From NCBI RefSeq assembly GCF_036320965.1, contig NC_092270.1, positions 18,087,940 to 18,151,939 on the forward strand: a stretch of DNA of 64,000 bases, written 5' to 3'. The notes under the pieces were generated by a model. The model did not search any database. It was not told the origin of the DNA and saw only the letters and a list, made by a program, of their open reading frames with translations. The position numbers were made by a program, and so were the translations under genes. The stretch comes from Panulirus ornatus. Taxonomy: Eukaryota > Arthropoda > Malacostraca > Decapoda > Palinuridae. Shown one piece after another: positions 31,351-42,060 of this stretch (positions are counted from its first letter, which is position 1; the number at the start of each line of letters is the position of its first letter).

Positions 31351-32455
31351 ACTGCATCTTGAGCAGGACTATCCATACTTCATCATATCCAAAAATCTTT
31401 TATGATTATAGATATCTCCATTTTATGTCAATTCTTCATAGCTGAAGTTCAAAGCATTTCATGTAAATTTCTGCCTATTGTAAATTCTGATGTCCAAAAG
31501 GAGACTTTCAGGATATTAACAGAACTAAATCATGTAGTCTGGAGATTGGCTTGGAGCATATCTTCATTATCTCCTTTCTCAGATTGCATGCGGCAGATCA
31601 TGAATATGACTTTAGGGATTCATTTTAAGTATTTATGAAGTATGTTAAAAGATAGCAAGTTTACCCATGGAGAACTGGTCACCCTTGCCCTTTGATAGCT
31701 TATGGGGTTAGGGATGCTGGTTCTGCAAATCAATTCCCACAAAAGCAGTATGCCTGTTTTTGCTTGATCCACCCCATTTTGATGGGAACAGAGTCATGAT
31801 GATAGGTAGAACTTTTCATTTTTTTTTATCATTTTTTTTTATTTTTTTTATAACAAATTATATCTTTTCCAAGTAAATGGAGCTATGGTCTTTAATTTCA
31901 GAAAATTCAGAATTCTTTGTTGTTCGTAAAAGCTAAGGATTCTCATCAAACTTTAGACACAATAACTAATTGTTTTCAAATATATTTGCCTCATCAACAG
32001 TTCTTATCCTTTTTGATAATGTTCAGCTCACACTCAAACATACACCTGTCACAAACTTTCATATGTTGCATAGATTAAAGTATTATGACACTAAGCCTTG
32101 AAAGCTAAACTCATGCCACTCAGATACGTTGGACATTGATAAGATGGTTTTCTCAGATCTTAAGTCACTGACTGGTTTGAGAACAAGCATTTTGTTAATA
32201 TGTTTTGCTTGAGTTTTATATCTCATGCCAAGATATTGCTTTTATATGGCATCTGGTGTGAGGATAGCTTGTATGGAGTGAGTAATGTGACAGTGAACAA
32301 ATGCTGCACTTCCATCACTGGTCGGTATAGCCCCATTATGGCTAGACTTTTTTTTTTCACCATTTGTGTATTACGAGAAGTGAGTTTTACACTCCTGTTT
32401 CCCTGTCTCTGAACCTATTATATGTGTAACCTGTCTTTATCCCTATATATGTATG
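31351..32455 (+). other. Intergenic, nothing recognised
   Basis: No gene or repeat family is seen. The open frame at 31402-31638 has no recognisable domain. Confidence 0.45.
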
Positions 32456-32479
32456 CATACACACAACCAAGCCTAAGCC

Positions 32480-32615
32480 AGGTACCCATTTATTGAGCAA
32501 CTCAGAGAGGAGGATGAACACCTGCCATACCCAGAATTTGGACCTGTGTGGGTCTTACCTTGGTCTGGCCTGTGCTGACTCATGGTTAGTAACACTAATC
32601 ACTACACCAGCACTG
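32480..32615 (-). mobile_element. tRNA-derived SINE fragment with pol III A and B boxes
   Basis: On the minus strand, TGGTGTAGTGATTAGTG (32609-32593) matches the A-box region of tRNA genes (TRGYNNAGTGGTTAGYG). GGTCCAAATTC (32544-32534) is a near match to the B box GGTTCGAATTC. They are 48 bp apart, within the range for tRNA-derived SINEs. The sequence between is not a cloverleaf, so it is a SINE head, not a working tRNA gene. Outer limits are uncertain. Confidence 0.58.
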
Positions 32616-33415
32616 TTTATGTTTCCTTGCCAAATTAGCTTTTATTGCTTTTTGAATGTTGTAGTGTTTTACTCTGCATATACTTGACATACTGAAATTA
32701 GGGAAGGGAAGATATACAGAAAACATGAGTGTATAGGGGGGCATGCATAGCTTCCCCATAAATGATTAATAGTTATTGGGTTCCTCCCTCCTCAGTCTCT
32801 ATCCTTCCATCAGTCTGGCAGTTGAATGAATGTGGATGAATATGCAGACTTACTGGATTCCATCCATGCGCCACTTGCAGAATTATGTCAGACGTATAAA
32901 AAAGCCCACCAAAAATTGGCTTGATACTGAAAATGTGGAAGTCCTTGTTTTGCTTTAACATAGTGGGTGTGATTTAAGGATAAGTGTGAATATTTTCTTT
33001 GCATCTGATCCAGCCTATGGAATTGAGAATATGTAATGATAATATATAGATAGATAGGTAGATAAAGTAAAAGATAACTTTGATAACAGCTCTTGCAATG
33101 CCTACAGGAAAAGTTGCCTCATATAAACTTGTTTAAGTTGCCTCATATAAACTTGTTTGAATTTTTCTGTTTTTTTTGGCAATGAAAGTTTGAGCTCTTG
33201 TGGCTGATTACTTTTACTTTTGATTCAGCCAGAACAAAAAAGTCACCATTATGACACTTTTTTCGGTCACTAGTGACCATAGCATGGGCTCACCTTGCTG
33301 AATACTTTTACTATTGATTCAGCCTGGACAAAAAATCCACCATCTCACCCAAAGTCTTACTATTATGACACTTTTTTTTCTGTTTTTAGGATTGAGGCGA
33401 GTGCATTGCTGATTG
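32616..33415 (+). other. Intergenic, nothing recognised
   Basis: No recognised gene. A short GATA-type run (ATAGATAGATAGGTAGATA) lies at 33045-33065, and a 24-bp phrase around TTGCCTCATATAAACTTG is duplicated at about 33113-33150. Confidence 0.45.
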
Positions 33416-33419
33416 CTGT

Positions 33420-34160
33420 ATGTCCACACCTTTGGTGCAAGTTGTGCATGGTATTGATAAGTCTCTATCCACTACCTTGTATATGTAGTGTGTTATGGTG
33501 GCAGCTGTGTTTCTGTCACTTGGTGTGAGTGGTGCTTATTAGTGACATGTGTTTATCTCATTGTGTGATTAGTGTGCATTAGTGACAGGCCTGTGTCCAC
33601 CAGCTAGTATGAATAGTGTTCTAGGGACAGGTGTGTGTCCAGCACCTAGTGAGAGTAGTATGTTGGTGAAAGGCATGTCTACCACCTAATATGAGTAGTG
33701 TATTAGTGACAGGTGTGTGTCCACCACCTTGTGTAAGTAATGTGAGTCTGACAGGTGTGTGTCCACCACCTGGTGTGATTAGTATTAGTGACAGGTGCAT
33801 GTGCACCACCTGGTTTTAGTGGTTTGTATTAGTGACAGGTGTGTGTCCACCTGTGAATGTGAATAGTGTGTATTAGTGAGAGATGTCTCTTCACCACATG
33901 GTGTGAGTAGTGTGTCAGTGACATGTGTATCTTCACCACCTGGTGTGAGAAGTGTGTATAGTGACAGGGGTGTGTCCACCCCTTGATGTGAATAGTGTGT
34001 ATTAGTGACAGGTGTGTGCACCACCTAATGTGAGTAGTGTGTGTCAGTAACAGGCATGTGTCCACCACCTGGTGTGAGAATTGTGTTATTGACAGGTTTG
34101 TCTGTTGGCTGGTGCAAGTAATGTTTATTTGTGACTTGAACCCTTATTCCTCTGTCAGTG
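33420..34160 (+). repeat. 44-bp minisatellite, about 15 degenerate units
   Basis: Units follow the pattern CACCACCTGGTGTGAGTAGT, GTGTATTAGTGACAGGTGTG, TGTC, with unit lengths varying around 44 bp by small indels. Most units contain both CACCTG and CAGGTG. Minus-strand open frames here (33621-34068) only translate the repeat (period of about 14-15 residues, TLLTPGG-like) and are not taken as genes. Decayed units continue to about 34290. Confidence 0.85.
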
Positions 34161-34789
34161 AATTTTGTATTTTAGTGAAAGGTTTTGGTCAACCAATATG
34201 AGTGTGTAGAACCTGTTGATGACAGATGTGTGTCGGTTTGACTGAGTGAGCAGGGTTCAGTAGTGTTATGTCCACCATATGAGTCAATAGCTGTTACTGA
34301 CTTCACCGGCATTTTCTTAGCCATTGCTTTTCCATATGTTGTGCTGATGTCTTGTTTAGTGCTTTTTATTATTTTTTGTGTACCTCAGCATGATTAGATT
34401 CTTCAAATTATAAACTTTGTCTTCAGGCAAGGCTACTTGTTGTATTTTTCAGTTTTCATATTAGATTTTCAGTTTTTTCATCTCTTGCTATAACACATCA
34501 TGGACTTATAAGTGATTTTAGAGGTGGTGTGACTTAACTGGCTAACCAGAATTCACATGTGGACATACATACTTTTATTGGTAAATAACTTGAATGGCTG
34601 TAAGAGCTTTTAAACTTGTATTTTCATAGCATGAATATAAATGTAAAATTTGACATCTGTAGTGTGCTAAAAACACAAATCTTGGTTTTGCTTGAAACCA
34701 GCTCAGCCAAATATTTCCGTAGCCATACTTAAGCATGTGTAACATCAATGTTACATCTGTTGTTGCCATTCACAGCACTTTCATATAGA
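34161..34789 (+). other. Intergenic, nothing recognised
   Basis: Apart from decayed minisatellite units at the left edge, no gene or repeat is recognised. Confidence 0.4.
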
Positions 34790-34799
34790 TGTGCTGCAC

Positions 34800-35640
34800 T
34801 ATCAAGGACCTAGTTCCCTTGCCACAGACAACCCAAGGCCCCTTATCCAGCAGGTCCTGAGATGTCTGGATTTTGTTACAGCTCAAAAGACTATAGACCC
34901 AAGGTGCTTCATTTCCTCGTTCAGAACCTTAAGAGCAGGTCTGCCATCTCCTTAGACTCAGCACAAAACACTGCAGCGGTAACACTTCATTGACTGACTG
35001 AAAATATATTTAAAGGATTTAAAGAGAAGTGATGCAGTAAGGATTTAGGCATGGCTCATCTTAGAGGTTTCTGGCAAGAAATTTTATATTCCCCCACAGC
35101 TCTCATAGCTGAGTATTCATTTGCTCAGCATAAGGTAGATGTAAGGTCAATAATTATCTTTAATTGATCCCACAGAATTGTAGGATTCCTAAGATGCACA
35201 AATTAAATGTCTTTTTGTGATAAAAGAATTTATGGCAAGCAGCCTATGGTGAAATGCATGACAGCCCATTACAAGGACACTTGTAATTGTTTTGTCAGTC
35301 TTTGATTTTTTGTGAAAATCCAGAGTGCCTATAATGCTGTGTCAAAAGTTAGAATCCTTATGTCGTTCAATCATTGTCTGGAGAAGGACTTTCCCAGAAC
35401 GCTAAGCAGTACTCTACTGTGGGAGTTACTGCAGTTTTGTCATTCTCCTTCAGCTATCCAGGTTGGAATTATGTGGCCCTTTTTCCAGTAACGAGAAATG
35501 TTACCCATGCATAGAGTTGCAGGCACCACCACATCCAGCATCACTGGTAATCTTCAGCAGCACTCCAAGCATACCTTTATTTACTGTAGGATCAGCTAGG
35601 AAGTCCTCCTCACAAGCAAGTATTCATTAAGTTGAAGGAT
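34800..35640 (-). mobile_element. Possible remnant of a second LINE type (RT region)
   Basis: Reading the minus strand near 35510-35400 gives ISRYWKKGHIIPTWIAEGE, then QNCSNSHSRVLLSVLGKSFS. This fits the RT signature W(K)xGxIxPxxKxGD...NYRxITLLSVxGKxF of LINEs and differs from the RTE family of this window. Upstream VLLKITSDAG also fits that arrangement. Everything else is too decayed to assign, and the limits are guesses. Confidence 0.45.
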
Positions 35641-36055
35641 ATGCTACATCCATTTGCTCAGATGATAAAACCACTGAAACCTGTACTCACTGAATTGTTG
35701 TATAAGACACCCATCAGGTTAATTAGGATTAACCTGAGCTTTTGAATGAGAGTAGCTGGTATTAATTCTTAGCAAATTGACCTTCCATATCTTCAGAAAA
35801 TCTTTTCAAACACTGCTTTCCTGTGAGTCATAACCAAATGGGACACCTCATTATTCATAGAACTAGTGTATTTCCAATTCCAGTATTCTTTAGGGATAGA
35901 AACTGTTGTAATGATTTGGTAATAATTTTCTAAGGCAAGCAAAAGTATTCATCTCTCATTGGAACTACTGTAGCCACAGATGGAAACTTGACTCTGATTT
36001 ATATATTTGAAACATGAACTTGAAAGTGAAGACTAAAAGGTGAGAGTTCAAGCAT
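35641..36055 (+). other. Intergenic, nothing recognised
   Basis: About 400 bp without an assignable feature. Confidence 0.4.
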
Positions 36056-36093
36056 CCATTGCATACTGGACTTAATAGTCCAGTATGCAATGG
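36056..36093. repeat. Perfect 17-bp inverted repeat with 4-nt loop
   Basis: CCATTGCATACTGGACT, then TAAT, then AGTCCAGTATGCAATGG: the arms are exact reverse complements. Pairing stops outside this block. Function unknown. Confidence 0.9.
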
Positions 36094-36560
36094 TTCATGG
36101 ATGAAGTTTCAACTTGACAGCACAAGGATGATATGATTTATTTTATACATCATGTAGATGTAAAGATATTGAGTCCTCCCTATGACTTCATTATGATTAT
36201 TTTGGTGAATTATGATCTGTGTTGGAACTTCTATTGGTTATGCTTGATTGATACATATTTCTACTGTATTATATATAAGTCCATAATAGTAATTGAATTT
36301 CCGTTTCTGTTCCTTTGCCACAAAAGCTGCATGCATTTACAGTAGCATTTGATCCAGCCTTTCTAAACAAGAATTGAGTTAATGATAGTGAAAGATAGGA
36401 TAAGAAAGAAAAATTCAGAGATTTTTTGTCATCTTACCGTTGGTTTCATAAAGAAAGTTAAATACAGAAAGAAATTTGAGTGGGCAACAAGTTTGTATGT
36501 TTACCACTGTACTTGTAATTGATTTAGAGCTTCATAGATCAGTGGTACACAATTTTTGGC
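36094..36560 (+). other. Intergenic, nothing recognised
   Basis: The open frame at 36133-36345 is AT-rich and shows no recognisable domain. Confidence 0.4.
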
Positions 36561-36565
36561 AGTGT

Positions 36566-36705
36566 CTTTATCCTTGTTCAGATTTAGGATCCAGTCTTCT
36601 GTGTGATTATCCCTATTCATATTTAGGATCTTGCATTCTGTGTAATTATCCTTACTCTGATTTAGGAGCTTGTGTTTTGTGTAATTATCCATATTCTGAT
36701 TTATG
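36566..36705 (+). repeat. 39-bp minisatellite, about 3.6 units
   Basis: GATTTAGGA-type starts recur at 36581, 36620 and 36659, and GATTTATG at 36698, an exact 39-bp spacing. Since 39 is a multiple of three, the + frame at 36476-36721 reads a 13-residue repeat (LCNYPYSDLG-like). I regard that as translation of the repeat, not as a gene. Confidence 0.85.
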
Positions 36706-36769
36706 TATTTTTTTTTCTTGATTGCTGCTACCATTACTGAAATAACCCAAGGAAGAAATGAAGAAAGGC

Positions 36770-37860
36770 TGCATTTCCTGCCTATCCAAAACCATGCCCC
36801 ATAGACCTTTCCCAGCCACTTGACATACCCTGGTTCAGTTCACTGATAGCATGTAGACCCCTGTATACCACATCATCCCAGTTCCAGTTCATTCTATACT
36901 TAATCTTTTTCACTCCCTCCTTCCATCTCCAGTTTGGTTTTCCCCTTCTCCCTGTTCCTTCCACTTGACTTGTATATCCTCTTTGCTAACCTTTCCTCTC
37001 TGATCCTGTGCATATGTCCAAACCATTTCAGCTCACCCTCTTCAGCTGTCTCAACTACACACTTCTTATTTCCTTACCTCTCTCTTACCCTTTTATGATT
37101 TACTTTATCAAACCACACTACTTGACTTACTGTTCTCAAACATTTCATTTCAACATATCCACCCTCCTCTGCACATCCTTATCTATAGCCCATACCTCAC
37201 ATCCACATAATAGTGTTGGAACTACTATACCTTCAAACATACTCATTTTTGCCTTCCCAGATAATGATCTCTTTCCACCCATTCTTCAGTACTTCCAGAA
37301 CCTTTTCCCCATCACCCTCCCTGTGATTCACTTCCGTGGTTCCATTCATTGTCATGTCCACTTTCCATTCAAACTCACATCACAACTAACCTGTCCTCCT
37401 TCATTTCTACCAAACTCGGATGTCAACTACAGTTTTGTACTCAAATCTGTCACCAGTGCTGTGTCATCAGCAGACAACAGGGGAATCACTTCCCAGGCCA
37501 CCTCACCTCCTACCTGCTGCTTACTCACCCCTCTCTCCACCTTCCACACCACAACATTCATAAACTCATTAAACAGCCATGGAATCATCACACACCCCTG
37601 CTGCAGGCCCTTCTTCACCTAGAACCATCCACTCTCCTGTCTGTCTAGTTTCACAAATGCTTTACACTCTCGATAGAAACTTCTCACTGCTTCTGGTAAC
37701 ATTCCTCCTACACCGTATATTTTAAGACCTTCTTCAAGGCATCTCTGTCAGCCATATCATATGCTTTCTACAGATCCATAGATGCCACATACAAAACAAT
37801 CTGTTTCTCTAAGTGTTTCTCACACTTATTCTTTAAAGCAAACACTTGGCTCATTATTAT
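36770..37860 (-). mobile_element. Old RTE-like LINE copy, decayed
   Basis: On the minus strand, 36782-36964 reads EGTGRRGKPNWRWKEGVKKI and VVYRGLHAISELNQGM, the C-terminus and start of the 3' UTR. 37427-37618 reads QQGCVMIPWLFNEFM and LLSADDTALV, the RT core. Stops and indels separate the pieces. The copy ends at about 37855 within the region corresponding to FALKNVCEKY. Confidence 0.8.
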
Positions 37861-37989
37861 TTTGTTTTTGTTTTATTATTGTTTATATATAGTTGCTTCT
37901 GCCACAGCAGAGTATCTTCAGCAACAGATGAAATACTTTATGGTCTCATTTGACTCATCCTTTCCCTAGTTTTCATGTATTATGCACTG

Positions 37990-38290
37990 AATCCATAATT
38001 GTTAAGAATTATTACTATTTGTATTTTTATACAGCCCTCAGGACCCTTTTTGTAGGGGTTCCTGCAGTTTCAAGGTTGTGCTACAATCTGTAAAAGGAAA
38101 GGATGGATTCCTTTGGAGTGAGAAGTTCTTTTGAGAAGATTGCACTCAAATGGTACAAACCCACCGAAGGTTACTCTTCACTCGTGGCCCAACCACAAGG
38201 AAGTGGAGTCTGTTAATATATTATCATTATTATTATTATTATTAGTAGTAGTAGTAGTATTATTTTTATTATTTTTATCATTATTATTTT
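37990..38290 (+). repeat. Dispersed repeat ending in an ATT/AGT microsatellite
   Basis: A unique-looking body (GACCCTTTTTGTAGGGGTTCC ... ACCCACCGAAGGTTACTC ... CACAAGGAAGTGGAGTCTG, each a separate block) runs into (ATT)n and (AGT)n at 38224-38290. A related phrase (GGACTCCTGTGGAGCAAGAAG) lies beside the (ATT)n at 42003-42060, so this looks like a repeat family with ATT tails. Confidence 0.45.
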
Positions 38291-38319
38291 TATTTCGATG
38301 ATGATGATGATGGTGCTTC

Positions 38320-38750
38320 TGATGAAATGTAAATGACAAGGTGAATGTATTGGAAATGTGTGAGGACAATATGTCTTGTAAGGAGTGTTGATCTAATATG
38401 AAATGATAAGGTAAGAGAGAGTTGTGGTAGTAAGAGGATTATGTGCAAGAAAGCTGAAGAGGATGTGCTGAAATAGTTTAGATACAAAGAGAGTATGAGT
38501 GAGGAAAGGGTGACTGAGGGTATATATGCATGTCAGAAGTGGAATAAGTAAGGAAAAGGGGCAGACCAAGGAGGTGGTGGAAGGATGGACTTTAAAGAGA
38601 TTTTGAAGCCTCGGAGCCTGAACATGCAGGAAGGTGTGAGATGTGCAAGGGATAGAACAAATTGGAGCAATGTAGTTGACAGATTTCAATATGCTGTCTT
38701 TGAACTGAACCATGTCATACTGTGTGTGTGTGTGTGTGTTTATGTGTGTG

Positions 38751-38825
<75 letters not shown>

Positions 38826-38935
38826 GACCTCTAGTTATGGTGCATTATTCATAACAGGTAGGGAGTGTATGTGAGCAAATGAGGCCATTTCTTCTTCTGT
38901 TCCTGATGCTCCCTCGCTAATACATGTATGTATCA
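38320..38935 (+). mobile_element. Old RTE-like LINE 3' part carrying TG and GA microsatellites
   Basis: Decayed forms of the C-terminal module are readable on + (GTATTGGAAATGTGTGAGGA, then AGAAGCTGAAGAGG-like and GAGTATGAGTGAGGAAAGG). The frame at 38585-38827 includes RSLNMQEGVRCARDRTNWSN. The 3' UTR position holds (TG)n at 38719-38752 and (GA)n at 38754-38822. The end near 38930 is GCTCCCTCGCTAATA. Confidence 0.72.
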
Positions 38936-38939
38936 ACTC

Positions 38940-40265
38940 AGTAGATTCAGAACAGATATATGTATCAACCCAGTTGAATCATAAATACATATTAACTTTT
39001 GAATATGGTACCTGCAACAATCAAGATGATTTATACCAGGTATATACATCACCCTAGATGATTCAGACCTGGTACATATAATATTCAAAGTGTTTAATAC
39101 CTATTACCAGCATTAACTTTGATGATTCAGATCTTGTATATGCATCAGCTCAGGTCATTGAGACCTGGTGTTCAAATCAGTGTAGATGATTCATACTTGT
39201 TACATTCAATAACTCAAATGATTCACAGCTAGTATTTGCATCACCCCTGTGATTCAGCCCTTGTAGATACATCATCCCATATGATTCAGATTTGGTGAAT
39301 ATATCCTCTTAAAATCCAGACGTGGTATGTGCATGTGATTCTGGATGATTCTGGTATGTGTATTAATCTACATGATCTAGACTTAGTGCATTTGTCAGTC
39401 TAAATGATGTGGAGCTATATTCATTATTTATTATACTTTGTTGCTGTCTCCCGTGTTAGCGAGGTAATGCAAGGAAACAGACGAAAAAATGGCTCAACCC
39501 ACCCACATACACAGTTATATACATACACATCCACACACACACATATATACATACCTATACATTTCAACGTATACATATATATACATACGCAGACATATAC
39601 ATATATACACATGTAAATAAATCATACTTGCTGCCTTTATTCATTCCCGTCACCACCCTGCCGCACATGAAATGACACCCCCTCCCCCCGCACACGTGCG
39701 AGGTAGCACTAGGAAAAGACAACAAAGGCCACATTCGTTCACACTCAGTCTCTAGCTGTCATGTATAATGCACTGAAACCACAGCTCCCTTTCCACATCC
39801 AGGCCCCCTCTAAACTTTCCATGGTTTACCCCAGATGTTTCATATACCCTGGTTCAATCCATTGACAGCACATCGACCCTGGTATACCACATTGTTCCAA
39901 TTCACTCTATTCCTTGCACGCCTTTCACCCTCCTGCATGTTCAGGCCCCGATTGCTCAAAATCTTTTAACTCCATCCTTCCACCTCCAATTTGGTGTCCC
40001 ACTTCTCCTCGTTCCCTCCACCTCTGACTCTTATATCTTCTTTGTTGATCTTTCCTCACTCATTCTCTCCATGTAACCAAAGCATTTCAATACACCCTCT
40101 TCTGCTCTCTCAGCCACACTCTTTTTATTACCCCTTCATTACTTACTCGATGTGGAGCTATTATGTATATTACTCAAGATGATTCAGAATTAATACGTGT
40201 CAGTCTACATCATCTATATTTGATATGTATATCAGTCAAACCTATCGTATGTAAGAAGTCTAGAT
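38940..40265 (+). repeat. Degenerate minisatellite, about 40-bp unit, interrupted by a LINE
   Basis: A phrase like GATGATTCAGACCTGGTAT..ACATCA recurs roughly every 40 bp from 38940 to 39418. It resumes at 40162 after the LINE insertion (AAGATGATTCAGAATTAAT), and traces occur again at 40600-40800 and 41845-41940. Units are heavily diverged, so limits and copy number are approximate. Confidence 0.7.
39419..40148 (-). mobile_element. 5'-truncated RTE-like LINE with 13-bp target duplication, long 3' UTR
   Basis: The minus strand holds the tail (+ TACTTTGTTGCTGTCTCCCG at about 39433), the complete long 3' UTR and a piece of the C-terminal ORF up to the region encoding GGVRWFD. GATGTGGAGCTAT stands at 39406-39418 and again at 40149-40161, an exact 13-bp duplication on both sides. 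The insertion split the minisatellite described above. Confidence 0.9.
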
Positions 40266-40588
40266 CATGGGTCCCCAAACTTTCCATTTGAGAATTACAT
40301 ATAAAAATCCTAAGTAGGATGAATTTGGCATACAGGCCATAATTTCAGATCCCCAGTCCATTTGTAGTTAACAAAATATTCTGCTCCCCTGCCAACAGGA
40401 AAGGCATTATTCAGATTTAACTGGGAAAGAAATGAACAACTAACCTTTTTCCTAATCATGCTATTTGCCTCTAAGTGTGACATTTATTTTTGGTAATGGC
40501 ATCAGTTTTATCTAGCCACACCTGTGAGCTGCATGAAAGTCTTTGGTGGGTTGGATCTGTCCCATGGACCAAAGTTTAGGGACCCCTG
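40266..40588. mobile_element. hAT-like MITE (323 bp) with imperfect 8-bp target duplication
   Basis: The left end CATGGGTCCCCAAACTTT and right end AAAGTTTAGGGACCCCTG are inverted repeats with two mismatches over 18 bp. They carry the CAGGGGTCCC-type tip common among hAT non-autonomous elements. Flanks are GTCTAGAT (40258-40265) and GTATAGAG (40589-40596), matching at six of eight positions. There is no coding capacity. It sits in the decayed minisatellite. Confidence 0.8.
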
Positions 40589-40596
40589 GTATAGAG

Positions 40597-42000
40597 GAAC
40601 CAGGCTTGGTATGTATAAATTTTTTGATTTGAAAATTATTACATATATCAGTCAAGTTAGTGTTGAAATGATACTTTCATTCATCTGAAGAATTTAGACT
40701 CGCTATATTCTCCCTTCCAGCAGACTGAGACGTACTGTAGTACACATATCTGCTTTAGACATGACATGCAAACCATTGTAGATGATTGAAACCTTTTACA
40801 TTAGAAATTATAATAAATGAAGAATGGTGTATTGAATTCAGGCAGCCATTCGACTGAAAATATACAATTGAGGAATTACATATTTGTGGTCATGAATAGT
40901 TATTAGTTGATTAATCACAAGAGAGCTTAAGATCAGGGTGGGGCTGTATACTTCTATGCTTTAGATTAGCACAAGAGAGAAGTCTGTCAGCATGATACAG
41001 GAAGTTTGAAGTAAATTTGATGGTTTATACATTATACATTTAGTGATGATTCCTTGAACATTACATGATATAAAGTTACATATTGACAGTATTGCAGTAG
41101 TATTGTGTTGATATGCATTATGTATGCAATGGTGAACATTAATTGATGTAAAGTTACACATTTGTTGGACTGCAGTAATACTGTGTTGGCATGTATTTAT
41201 GGTGAACATTAATTTCCATCAGAGTAATATAGAAGAAAACATATGAACATAATGGGAAAAGTGAGCTGTTTGCTTGCTTAACTTCACACTTGTTCATGGA
41301 TTCTTTATGATAGTTGCAGTTGTAGGTATGTGACAATTCTTGCATTTGAATGAGCACTGGTTGGTACAGTGTGATTGTAGTGAGTTATGGTGGCGGACAT
41401 TGGTCATTGGTGGTTAGTCTTGGTGGTGTGGTGCTGGTGTAGTATCTGTCATTGCAAGGTGCTTACACCAACCTGTCTCCTCTTTGATCCTCAAGGAAAT
41501 TGTTAACGAGTTATTGGGTCACAGTTTCATCAGTCAGAGTCCTGAAGAATATGTCGGTGTCATGTTGTTTACACTGAGATGCCTGCAACTCCAATATAGG
41601 CCTCTCAAGAGATTCTCATTGAATTACTAGTTTGCTGGTAAAGGTTTCTAATGCCCTTGTATCTTTCACAGTCATATATAATGAGGGTAGACACTCATGT
41701 GTGAAGATGGTAGGTCCACTTGGGTGTAGTCCAATTATCAAGCTCAGGTGGTTGGCGGGAGAGAAAGTTTTGGTTAACATGTTGAGCTGTAAGTAGCTCA
41801 GGAGCACCATTGACACATCTTACCCCATCAAGGGTTGGACAAGATTTCAGTTAGAATTATCTGGACCTGATACATGTATTTAAAGATGACACTTTCCCTG
41901 TATGTACATCTTCTCTGATGATTCAGGCCAGCTAACAGCACCTTTAGGTGCTTAATACAGAGTTTAGTGCAATTTTGATGTATCATCTTTCACTTGATGC

Positions 42001-42002
<2 letters not shown>
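40597..42002 (+). other. Intergenic with traces of minisatellite
   Basis: No gene recognised. Traces of the 40-bp unit occur at 40600-40800 and 41845-41940. At 41040-41215 the phrases GTAAAGTTACA-like and TGTGTTGATATGCAT/TGTGTTGGCATGTAT repeat twice about 90-100 bp apart. Confidence 0.4.

Positions 42003-42060
<58 letters not shown>
42003..42060 (+). repeat. (ATT)n microsatellite
   Basis: About 19 uninterrupted TTA/ATT triplets. Confidence 0.97.

Noticed and set aside
33420..34160. CRISPR-like array of spaced repeats
   Set aside because: Units are contiguous and diverge gradually, with no unique spacers of constant size, and the context is eukaryotic. It is a minisatellite.
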